This document shows positions 1 through 11,200 of a DNA stretch of 64,000 nt, piece by piece; the stretch's first letter is position 1, and each line of letters opens with the position of its first letter. A program made the position numbers and the translations under genes. The stretch comes from UKL13-3 sp943369665 (lineage in GTDB: Bacteria > Bacteroidota > Bacteroidia > UKL13-3): NCBI GenBank assembly GCA_943369665.1, contig CALRNX020000009.1:103694-167693 (forward strand), given 5' to 3'. Under the pieces are notes generated by a model. It had not been told where the DNA came from and did no database searches. It worked only from the letters and a program-made list of their open reading frames with translations.

Positions 1-195
1 GAAGCTCAAAGCCGTGTTGTTGTTTCTGTAAAAGCTTCAGATATTGCGGCATTTGAAAAAGCACTTGGTAATACCGCTTTTGAAAAACTTGGAGAAGTAA
101 CAACAGGAAGCATTTCTGTAGCGGGAACAACATTTGGTTCGGTTGCCGAATACAAAAATTTATTCGATAACGCATTGGCCAACTACTTAGCATAA
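1..195 (+). CDS. purL: Phosphoribosylformylglycinamidine synthase, C-terminal end (partial)
   Basis: Only the last 64 codons and the TAA stop are in the window; the gene is cut by the left edge. PurL makes formylglycinamidine ribonucleotide in de novo purine synthesis. The reading frame starts at base 1 with EAQSRVVVSVKASD and later has FEKLGEV. This matches, from memory of the family, the end of the C-terminal ATP-binding (AIRS_C) half of Bacteroidota PurL, where an (E)AQSRVVVSV segment is followed by a YxNxxDNALxNxL-like tail; here the tail is YKNLFDNALANYLA. The identification rests on this short tail alone, so it is good but not certain. There is no terminator-like hairpin in the 113 bases before the next gene. 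Confidence 0.8.
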   Translation, partial: EAQSRVVVSVKASDIAAFEKALGNTAFEKLGEVTTGSISVAGTTFGSVAEYKNLFDNALANYLA

Positions 196-251
196 CTGTT
201 CATTTTGTATAACGGTTGTCAAAACTGTTTTCATTAAGTATATACAAAAGC

Positions 252-283
252 TTGCTCGCATTGCTAATTTCAAAGTATGTTTG
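252..283 (+). promoter_or_regulatory. Candidate Bacteroidota promoter for the CBM48-like lipoprotein
   Basis: TTG at 252-254 is followed after 21 bases by TATGTTTG at 276-283, a full match to the Bacteroidota -7 consensus TAnnTTTG. Transcription would start near 289-290, about 20 bases before the ATG at 309. This is a pattern match only. Confidence 0.5.
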
Positions 284-308
284 ATTATTATACGATGCGC
301 TAACCTAT

Positions 309-1895
309 ATGTCCCTAAAAAATTTATTCAACGCTGCTATTGTTTGCATTGCAGGTTTTATTTTTGTCCTTTCAACCTGTTCGTCTGATAAATTATTGCT
401 TATTGTAAAAGCTCCCGGTAATACCCCTACTTCGGAAGACATTTATGTAACAGGGAGTTTTAACAATTGGAATCCTTCAGACCTGGCTTATAAACTCGAA
501 TATGATGCAACGTTAAATTCATACAGCATCAGCATTCCTGAAAATGCCTTGGGCGGTACTTATCTTTTCACCCGAGGCAACAACAGCAGTATCGAAACAG
601 ATGCATGCGGAAATCCAATTGTGCCAAGAAAATTCGTCAACACAGACACGCAAACAGACACCATTAGAGGATGGATGGATTTTGCCCCGATTAACTGCCC
701 GCAACACACCTTCATCATTAAGGCAGATAAGGGGCCGATGCCGGATGATGAAAAAATATATTTGATAACAGAGCATAACGGACAAACTGGAACTCCTTAC
801 CGTTTTAAGCAACAGGAAAACGGAACCTATTCGTTAACGATATTTCAAAATGCTTATCAGGTTCTGTTTAATTTATTCAGGGGTAATCAACAACAATTTG
901 AGACCGCTCAATTGATTCCTTTTGATAATGATACAACCATGCTTACATTAGCCACCGCAGTTCCTGTTTCAGCTCCGGTTGCAAAACCAACTTCAACGGT
1001 AAAGCCTGGTATAACCATTCAAAAACCTGTTGAAAAGTCGAAACTACGAACATCCATTCAAACCATTACAATTGATAAACCCAAACCTATTCATGTTGGT
1101 GTAGCACCTTTACCAGTACCTGCTCCTACCAAACTAGAAGTACCTAAAACAAAAACACCCGAACCTGTTAAAACACAGCCGGAACCACCCAAAACTAAGG
1201 CTGCTCCAAAAGTTGTAGCCCCTGTAGAGGTTGAGAAAAAAGTTGTTGAAGAAAACTCTGAGAAAAAAATATTTGTGATCATCGACAAAATTCCTTCATA
1301 TGGAAAAGGGGATGAATTATACCTGGCTGCAGATTTTAATGATTGGAATATTGCCGACCCGAATTATCAATTCAGGAGTTTGCCAAACGGTAAAAAGTAT
1401 TTATTGCTGCGCTTGAATGACACGAAGTCGCACGAATTCAAAATTACCCGTGGAGAACCCGGCACAGATGAAGCAAACTACAAAGAAGAGGCTATCGATT
1501 TGCATAAGATCAAAAAAGGAGAAGCTGATGATACAATACATGTGCGTATTGACAGCTGGCTTGATGCGTACCCACGAAAAAGGATTGTGATCTATCTTGT
1601 TGACGTTCCGGAAAACACACCTGAACAGGATGATATTTATCTTACAGGTGATTTTAATAAATGGAAAGTGGATGACGACAGATATAAATTTACCGCATTG
1701 GGAGATTATGCCTACGCTCTGACCATTGACGATTTTAGTAAAGTTTACAATCAATATAAAATATCGAGGGGTAGTTGGGAAACGGAAGCTGTGGCAAGAA
1801 ATGGACGGGTTCCGGGTGCTCAGCGATTTGAGTTAATCCATAAAGACACAATGCGGCTTCGTATTGAACGGTGGAAAGATTTAAAACATAAATAA
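309..1895 (+). CDS. Probable lipoprotein with four CBM48/E-set-like domains
   Basis: This 528-residue protein begins with a hydrophobic signal (residues 5-23) ending LST-C24, a slightly off-consensus lipobox, so I infer an outer-membrane or periplasmic lipoprotein. I see four copies of one beta-sandwich domain: about 28-125, 132-215, 318-420 and 424-525. Copies 1, 3 and 4 carry the signature (D/E)(I/L)Y(V/L)(T/A)G/A-(S/D)FNxW, typical of glycogen-binding (CBM48/AMPK-type) E-set domains, followed by a FxxTRG or KxTRG/SRG strand. Copy 2 is degenerate. A proline/lysine/threonine-rich linker (about 216-317) separates the pairs. No catalytic domain is visible, so a binding or scaffold role is inferred; the ligand is unknown. 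A promoter candidate lies just upstream. The ATG at 309 gives the complete signal peptide. Confidence 0.75.
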   Translation: MSLKNLFNAAIVCIAGFIFVLSTCSSDKLLLIVKAPGNTPTSEDIYVTGSFNNWNPSDLAYKLEYDATLNSYSISIPENALGGTYLFTRGNNSSIETDACGNPIVPRKFVNTDTQTDTIRGWMDFAPINCPQHTFIIKADKGPMPDDEKIYLITEHNGQTGTPYRFKQQENGTYSLTIFQNAYQVLFNLFRGNQQQFETAQLIPFDNDTTMLTLATAVPVSAPVAKPTSTVKPGITIQKPVEKSKLRTSIQTITIDKPKPIHVGVAPLPVPAPTKLEVPKTKTPEPVKTQPEPPKTKAAPKVVAPVEVEKKVVEENSEKKIFVIIDKIPSYGKGDELYLAADFNDWNIADPNYQFRSLPNGKKYLLLRLNDTKSHEFKITRGEPGTDEANYKEEAIDLHKIKKGEADDTIHVRIDSWLDAYPRKRIVIYLVDVPENTPEQDDIYLTGDFNKWKVDDDRYKFTALGDYAYALTIDDFSKVYNQYKISRGSWETEAVARNGRVPGAQRFELIHKDTMRLRIERWKDLKHK

Positions 1896-2155
1896 TTCAA
1901 CACCAAATGCGGCCTTCAGCATAAAGAAGATGCAACCTTAGCTTTGTGTAAAGAAATTGAAAGCGCCTCTTGCCTGATGGAAAAAGCACATCTTTCCTTT
2001 TTAAACAGCCTCTTTTAATGCAGCTCTCAACATTTATGTTTTTCCTACTGTGTCATTGGGGACTTAACAAGGTAAACAACAAGTCTTCCAAATCGACAAC
2101 GACCAATATTGAATAGCTTTACCAAATAGAATCTTTACTTTAACAACTTCCTAGT
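1896..2155. other. Intergenic stretch with no recognised feature
   Basis: Between the lipoprotein stop and the terminator hairpin at 2156 I find no open frame with a credible start, no tRNA-like fold and no strong repeat on either strand. Confidence 0.6.
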
Positions 2156-2199
2156 AAACAAAAAGGCACAAACCCCAACAGGTTTGTGCCTTTTTGTTT
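2156..2199 (-). terminator. Strong hairpin terminator, probably bidirectional
   Basis: A perfect 19-base-pair stem (2156-2174 with 2181-2199) around the 6-base loop CCAACA. The core is AAAGGCACAAACC paired with GGTTTGTGCCTTT, with T-rich flanks in both directions. It lies 15 bases past the stop of the giant T9SS gene (minus strand) and about 260 bases past the lipoprotein gene (plus strand), so it can serve both convergent genes. Confidence 0.85.
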
Positions 2200-2214
2200 T
2201 AATGAATGAATGCT

Positions 2215-5200
2215 CTATTGTTTGATGATTTTGGTGGTAGATACTTCACCGTTAACAGTAGTTTGCACGAGATAGATTCCTTTTTGTAAGCTTAATGCAG
2301 CATCAATAGTCACCACGTTCATTCCTTTTACAAGGGTTGCTTTCTGAGTAGCAACTACCCTGCCTTGAATATCTGTGATCGTCAACGATATTTCTGCATT
2401 GCTTTCCGCAAATACGTTCATGTTCAAATCCGTATTAAATGGATTTGGATATACCGCCAAAACATTAGATGTGGTTGCTTTCTCTGTCACTTTTACTTTG
2501 TTTGAATACGAGAACTTACCATCCAGATCTACTTGTTTCAAGCGATAATAAAGGGTGCTTTGATTTGTTTTTACAAATGCCTGAGCATCCATAAAAGTAT
2601 AATTGCTTACACTGTTTTTATTATTTCCTTTAACAAATCCGGCTCTTTCAAATGTATTTCCATCAACCGAACGTTCTACTTCAAATCCTTTGTTATTGTT
2701 TTCAGATGCCGTTGTCCATACTACATATACATTACCTGATTTTGCCGAAGCATTAAGTGAAAGGAAATGCACCGGTAGTGGCGATCCTGTTATTTCATCA
2801 GCACCAATATATGGTGTTGCTGTTACGCGGCTCTCGCCATCAATATCGGTAGGGATATTGGCCACAGCAGCACCAACCAACGTAAATGCGCCATATACAG
2901 AAGGATTCAAATGCAAGTCCTTAGAACCAACAAATGCCATTGCTGTATCTTTAGAGTTTGCCTCTTTTCCCGAGAATGTTTGCCAATCTGATAATAACAA
3001 ATAACCAATATTTCCATCCAAGCCTATTAATGTATCGCAAGGAGTGGCTGTTGGCACATTCAATATATTATGGTGAGAGGTAAGTGTGTTCGTACCATTC
3101 AAACTCAAAGCGTAATGTGCACCACCTGTTGTCAGATTGCTACGCAAGTTGATAAAGATATTATTCACTAAGGTATCCAATGCATCTGCACTTCTGCGGA
3201 AGGCAGTAGTAGTTCCCAGGTTTGTTCCCACTCCGGCACCTTGAATATACACCGTATTATGATATGCAGCAAATGACCCCGTGTTGTTTTTAGCAAAACC
3301 CGCGATCGTTATTGCATTTTGCATATCCAGTCCTGAGGTGTCCAATCCAAGTGATACCATATTGTTGTAGGCACGAATTGAACTGGTGGTATTGCTCGCC
3401 ACTCCCACCATACTGGCTCCTGCTGAAGTAGAGGCAACTCCCGATCCGTAGATATTGTTGTTGGCTATTTGTGTAGCACCAACACCATTGGCATTAATGC
3501 CAACCACACTCACATTCGCAGAACCAACATTTCCATTCCATAAATTACGAACGGTGTTTTGTGAAACAACATTTCCGCTTGAGGTAGTGCTTAATTGAAC
3601 ACCAACTACAGATGCTGTGTTAGATGTTACCGCACTTGTTTGGGCAGCATTACTCATCAAGTTAGAAATATAATTTCCACTTACTGTATCCACACCGGCA
3701 CTCACACTGATTCCATGTGTAATGGCAGTTCCGGTTCCGGCATATGTATTGGTCAGGTTTTGAACCGTATTGTTGCGAATAATCATGTTTGCCGGATTAG
3801 TCGTATTGATTGCAACCATGTTTTGAGCAGTAGCGCTGGTTGATGCTCCGGTAGTAGTAATATTGCTTGCCAGCTCATTACCAATGGTGTTTTTTTCTAC
3901 CAGATATGTTTGCGTTGCATTTCCGGTATTACCAATATTTATGCCCGTGAAGTTAACTGATGTGGTAGCATTTCCATTTACAGTGATGCCCCCTATTTTG
4001 TTCTGAGAAATACGAATATTTCCTCCGGTTGTACTCGATGCATTAAAATTGGTTGCAATACCCAATAATCCCATTCCGTTTGTAGTTGAGCTCAATGTAA
4101 TTGCATTTAATCCGCTCATTGAACCAATCACATTGCTATCAACATTGGCCAACCCGTTAAATACACTAATTGCTGTCCAACGATTACCTGTGGTATTTTG
4201 ATTCATTTCAAAATTGGTAAAGATATTATTACTGATACGTGCTCTCGAGTACAATCCATACTCACCATAAATTCCGGCAAAATTTGGTCCTGCTCCGGTA
4301 ATAGACCAAGAAGTTCCTGCAGCAAAAGGAGCACTACCACCAATAATATTATTGGTGATAACCATATTTTGCAATGAGGCATAACCATATACATCATCCA
4401 ATACAGTTGGTCCTACGCGCCTATTCAAATTCATCACGTATTGTGTTCCTGCTGTTCCGGTTAGTGCTGCTGTTTGGTAGAAATGATTGCTATCAATTGT
4501 CCAATCTGTATTTCCTTTCGAGATCTTGAACGCATTCGATTCACCCGTTGCCGAAAAATAATTGTAAATATTGTTTCGGTTGATCAACACATTGCGGTTA
4601 AACTTGGTACTATCGGTTGCAGTACCTAATCCGACAAAAATATTGTTAGGATATAACGCAACTGATGGTACGTTACCAATATTACAATCCTGGATCGTGT
4701 TATTGCTATTCCCTACTGTTGTTCCAATAGAGAAGAATACCACACCACTCAAATTGGTTTGGGATGCTCCTTCCAGATTTGCATATTTAATTGTATTGAA
4801 TGTAGCGTCATTGATAAACCTGATGGCATTAGCATTGTTAGTAGGAGTTGCTGCTGTACCATATCCAACATTCGAAATACTTCTGTTTTGAATCGTTAAA
4901 CTATTTGGCGCTCCAGTTCCACCTTGACGACCATCAATGGTTAAATAATCTATACCATTTAAATCTAAAATCGTATGTGTAATTGAATCCGTGATCAATG
5001 CTGTGACACCAGCTCCCGGACGAATGGTTATATTATTTACTGACGATGCGCCTGTGGTTGGAGAAAGCACGATCGGGAATGTTTCTGTTGTCTTATCATA
5101 TAACGGATCCATTAACTCTAATATAACAGGACCAGCAAGAACAGCAGCTCCTATATAATTGATCGCTACCGTTAATGATGGGAAATTGCATGGAACCGTA

Positions 5201-8200
5201 TTACCAACGGTGTATGATCCCGACAAAAATGGTGTGATCAAATATTTGGAAGGTACTCCAGGAGCCGCAATCACATTGTTTACGTCTGATGCTGTAACAC
5301 CACCCGGGAATGAACCCACATTATTTGCAGGGGTTGAGTCTTGAGCAATTACAAAATAGTAAATGGAATCTCCACCTGCAATCCCTCCCAAAGCCGATTG
5401 GCTGATGGTGAAATCCCATGTTCCATTTGTTGACGTTCCGCTTACCAATACCCCTTGAGTGCTTGTATATGCACCGGCATCCATCTTTTTAAAATAGATA
5501 CGAGGACGCAGTGTTCCGGTAGTATAAACACCTGTAACGTCTCCAATGGTCGCAGTAATCACTCTGTCTGTTGTAGCAGTTGTATTGGCTAAGGCGGTAT
5601 ATGAAATAGTTGGTGCGGCAATATCGTTTATAATAAAATTACCTGCATCAGCTCCAATATCTGTTGGAGTCAACAATGTTCTGTCATCACCATCAAAGTC
5701 AACATCGGAACCTAATCCGGTGGTTGCAACTCCTCCATTTTCAATAGGAGTCGGAATCATTGTTGAAATATGTAAGTCAATTGTTGCAGTTGTTCCTGTT
5801 GGATTTAACAATCCAGCTGCACCTGAGATTGAATTACCATCAATTCCTGAGGCACTTTTCCAATCATTTAACGTAAGCTGCTTCGATGAATTAAAGAGCC
5901 CCAACGTATCTGCTGAAGTCAATAAATTATAATCCATTGCAAGGGTCGTAGTATTGTTTAACGATACGGCAAAATGTCCGCCACCAGTTGCTGAATTAGC
6001 GCGTTGGTTAATAAAGATATTATTGCGCACGGTATCAACACCTGAACCTGTACGTAAAAATGCAAAAGAACGATTTGCATCTGCACCAACTCCTGTTCCG
6101 CCAATATACACCGTATTGAAAAGAACTCTGCTATTATTTGTTCCTTTACTTATTCCTCTTAAGGTACAAGCATTTGTAATTGAATTCCCCGATGAATCAA
6201 TACCTAAACGCACCATATTATTTGCGGTGGTAACGTTACCAGATGCGATGTCAATACCAGCAATAATAATGGCCGGGTTTGATGCCGAATCGGATAAGCT
6301 ATGTACCATATTACGTGATAAAATATGATTACCCGATGTAGGTCCCGCATAATAAATTCCATTTACGGTAACCGCGGCTGATAAGGCCGTTAAAACCAAC
6401 GAACGAACTGTATTCTTACTAACCGTTATTGAAGACGCTGTTGTTGTTCCAACAATGATACCATGTGTTGCTGCATTCACTCCAGTACCGGTTGATGTTG
6501 CTGCATTTTTAATTTGTTCAACAATATTATCCGTTACAATAATATTTCCTGTACCACTAGGTAAAACATGCAATGCCCTTACCGAAGACGCTGTTGAAGC
6601 TCCTGAATAATTGTTGGTAATATTGCTAATTTGATTGTACCGAACGGTATGAGACGTCATTGCACCCGGATTGATAATAATACCAACAGCAACAGAACCG
6701 TTCGTTGATGTATTGGTTCCAATGTTAATACTATTGGCCAAAGTTGTACTACCAACGGTATTACTATCAGCAACCACAGTTGTGCCACCACTAAGGTTTA
6801 TTCCATAAAAACTTGCCGATATCGTTGGCGAAACTCCTCTTAAACTTATACCACTGGCAATATTGTTTTTCAAGGTAACAGTCGTTCCTCCCCCAACTCG
6901 ATATGGCAATAAAGAACCTCCGTTGCTATTTGAAGTAAACGAAATTGCTCCATTGGTAGTTGTTGAGCCTACAATATTGCCCGATGTGGTTCCACACAAC
7001 ACATTTCCAGCGGTAATATTGATTCCATACATAGCCGCACCCGTATTGCTAGCTGTCAAATTTATATTGGTAATTATGTTTCCCTGAATATTGCTGGCAG
7101 CACCAATACCCAAAGAAATATCCATTGCATAAAACACATAGCCAACCGCTCCATCCATTGTATAAACACCTGAGCCATTGGCCGCATTACCACCAATATA
7201 ATTATTGTTAATAGTAAATCCGCTAGCTGAGGTAAGTGAAGCGGTATTAGGCGTTATCCAGAACGCGCGATGCAAGAAACCATTTGTATACGTGCGTAAA
7301 GCCGTTTGATATACGTGATTGTTAGTGATTTGCCATCCTCCGTTATTCGCTCCAATATAGATGCCTGCTGATCCTGTTGCTGCCCCAAAGAAATTGTAAA
7401 TATTACAGTTGGTAACAATATTTCCATCATTGTTTGCGGCAACGGTAGTACCAGAACCAATCGAGGTAATGCAGCTAAGCGGGAATCCCGATCCTTCCTC
7501 GTGAATATCACAATACTCTATAAGATTGCTATCGTTTCCGTTTAGCCCAGTTGTGACACCAAAGGTTACAACCCCGGAGCCGGCTGTTGCTATGCCAACA
7601 GTATTATTCGATTTTAAATCCACATAACTAAGCTTGTTATAAGACGCTTCGTTGATAAAGCGTACTGAAGGGCCAGTTGTATTAACAATTTGCAAGTTAG
7701 TGCCCAGAGTGAAACCTCCAGTAGTGTCCTGTCTACCATCTATTGCAAAATATTTAACGCCATTTAAATCAATCGCTGCTGTAGCGTTTGTTGCTTCAAT
7801 ACGCGCTGTTACTGCTGTTCCCGGGAACATTGTTATCCTATTCACAGCCGATGCTCCGGCAAAACTGTTTATTGTGATCGGGAAAACTTCACCTGAACCA
7901 GCATTGTACAATGCATCTTTAAGGGTAAACGAAACCGGTCCGCTTACACCCAGTATTTTTAAATCAGCAATTGCTGCAGTGATTGTTGTATATGCTCCAC
8001 CTGCACCGATATCGTAGTTGCCATTTAAAGGCGCTTTAATCAAACGAGACCCAACAGGATCACCACTGTATAAAATATTTGTTGCAGGCCCGCCAACAAT
8101 TGTAATCGCGTCTAACCTTGCATCAATCACATTATTAGCCGTTGCCGTGTTCTTTACATCATAGGTTACCCAGAAATAATTTAATCCTGGCATTAACGTA

Positions 8201-11200
8201 TCACTACCCGTAACGGTATAGGCTCCACTTGGTATTGTATTTAACACCCCGAACAAACTGGTCGTATCAAATGTGCTTCTCGATCCTGTATAAAACACCT
8301 TGGCATTTTCAATATCTAAATTGCTTGATGTTGATGCTGTATGTAAATCAAAACCTGTAACCCAGTGTGGATTAGCGCCATTTTTTGTGTAAATGCGAAT
8401 ACCCACAACCATTTGATTCGTTGATGATGTTACAACTGATGAAACGTTTTGATCAACGACTGTTGAGTCAATAACCATGTTTACGCCAACAAAATTTCCT
8501 GCATCAGCACCAATATCGGTTGGTGAATTTGATGCTCTGCTATCACCATCTTTATCATCGGTAATACCTGATAACAAAACACCTGCCGACTCAACCGAAG
8601 TTGGATTTGTTGGGTGTATATGCAGATCGACCAATGCTGCTGAGGCATTTGGGGCGACAAACTGAGGATTACCCGTTCCACTTCCTACATCTCCGGTATT
8701 AGCCCAGTTGAGCGAGTACACGGTTGAGTCGTTTGTTCCACCATTTGGCGTGGCAAAACGAGCATCGTTTCCTGTTCCGTAGTAAATATTATTGTTTAGT
8801 GTAAGTGTGACCAAATTAGCAAGATACAATTGGTAGTGCTTGCTGCCAGCTCCCAATGTTGCGTTCGAGCGTTCATTTACAAATACATTGTTCCTGATAT
8901 CGTGAGCTCCTGATGTCGCAGCACGTTGAAATGCTATTGAAGGTTTTCCTGTTGTATTACCAACATTTGAACCTCCTATATAAATACTATTATGGTAAAA
9001 TTGGGTTGCCGTTGTTGTGTTTAAATAAAAGCCACGAATGGTCAGTGCTGTACTCAAATCTGTTCCGTCAGGTTTAATTCCCAACCGGATCATATTATTT
9101 GAAAAAATATTTGCACCTCCAATAACGTCCATTCCCACGAGTATTGCATTAGTATTTGTTGGCGAAAGCACATCAAAACTATGTACAAAGTTTTTGCGAA
9201 TAGCATGCGTTGGTGTACTTCCTGTTGAGCCTATTACAATTCCTTCCAAAGAAGATGCAACTGTTGAACTGGCATTGCTTAGCACCAATGAATGAACCGT
9301 ATTGCCACTTACGGTCATCAGACCACCTGTATTGGCAATAATTCCAATTAAACAAGCCGTTGTTCCAGAACCGGTATACAAACTTGCTGAGCTAATATTA
9401 CTCACTGTATTATTATTGATGGTCGTTCGGGCTGCTGTTGACACAGCAATACCTCTGGTGTAGCCTGTAGAGGTGCTGGCATAACCATTATTTAAGTTAG
9501 CAACAATATTGTTCGTTATGGTTGGAACATGATTTGTAATTGCAGCAACATTAATACCCATTACCGTTTGCGATGCTGTTGCTGCATTGGGTGAATTAAT
9601 ACTATTTGCAACAGTGGTGCTACCAATTAAGTTGTTTACAATATTGGTAAAGCTACCTGAGGTCACTGCAATTCCATAAATATTGCTGGAGCTAGCAGCC
9701 GTTGTTGACGATGCCATGATACCACCTATCGTATTATCGTATACATTAATGGTATCCGTTGAGCTAGAGGTGCTGGAAACCTTAATACCATATGTGTTGG
9801 AAAGACTTCCTGTAGTACTTAATGTAATGGCTCCGGCTGCTGATCCCGATCCAATTATATTCCCGTTAATGGTTCCAATATTGACATGACCCGTGCTTCC
9901 CGTGCTGATTCCCCTGAAAAAATCATTTGCAGAACCAATCGTTGATGTTACAGAAATATTGGTAATCGTATTTCCTTGAACCGAAGATGGCACACTTCCA
10001 TAATGGTTAATGTCCATTCCCCAGAAGAATACAGCTACTGCTCCATTAATGGTATAGGTTCCGGTTCCTGCAGAAGAGTTTCCTCCGATAAAATTATTGG
10101 TTACAATAAATCCACTTGGGCTTGCTGCAGAAGACGTGTTTGGAGTTAACCAAAATGCGCGATGTGCAACAGCTGTGGTATACGTTCTTGCAGCCGTTTG
10201 ATACAAGTGATTATTATTTATTGTAAACGCATTACTACCGTTTTCCAATTTAATCCCTGTTGTGGCTAAACTTGCAGAAAAATAGTCATAAATATTACAA
10301 TCAGTTATGGTATTGTAATCATTCCAACTCGACACATTTGTTGTGCTTCCGGATGATACAATCCCCATTGCCGGAAAACCTCCAGTTGTTGCGTGTACAT
10401 CGCAAAATGAAAGGGTATTATTATCGTTACCCAATAGCACATTCGCATTGGCGGTTGCAAAATAAACCACACCGGATAAAGCAGTTGATGTAGCAGATGT
10501 ATTTTGACCTTGAATATCGCAATAAGTAAATGTATTGTGATGTGCGTCATTTATAAACTGAATCGCAGCTCCGGCTGCATTTGTGTTTACAATACTGATA
10601 AACTTATCGGCACCTGCTCCACCCGGACGACCATCAAACGTTACATATGAAGCTCCGCTTAAATTAATTGTTGCTCCTGCATTATTACTTGATAGAATAA
10701 AGGTGTCGGTTACAGATGATGCCGGACGAATGGTAAGCATTCTATTGCTTGCCACGCATCCGTTTGCAGGAAAGGTGATTGGAAAGGTCTCTCCTGCAAG
10801 CACTGGATCATAACCCGGCTGTAATTCCAAAATTGTATTACCGGCAAGTCCGTTTGCATTTATTTCCGCTAAAGCATTGGTGATTGATGTGTAACCGCTG
10901 GCAACCGTATTTAAATAACCGGGACCGATTAAAACAGTACCCGTTAATGTACCCGTACAAGCCGAGGTAGATACCGTTCCAATTAATGGAGCTACCGTAT
11001 TGTATACAGGTCCTCCACAATTGGTGTTGATATTATACGTATATACGTAAAAATCATAACTCGTAGCCCCAACTAATCCTCTTGATGTAAATGTAGTTGC
11101 TGTGCCTGTTGAAACGACAGTACCCAAACCAATTGTTTGATTTGTGGCATAAGAAGTTTTATTCACCGGATGTGTAGGAGTAGCTCCCTGAGGGTAACGT

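Noticed and set aside
3300..10500. Recurring short motifs that might look like a CRISPR or satellite array
   Set aside because: The repeats are in frame, variable in length and encode beta-helix rungs; there are no constant repeats with unique spacers.
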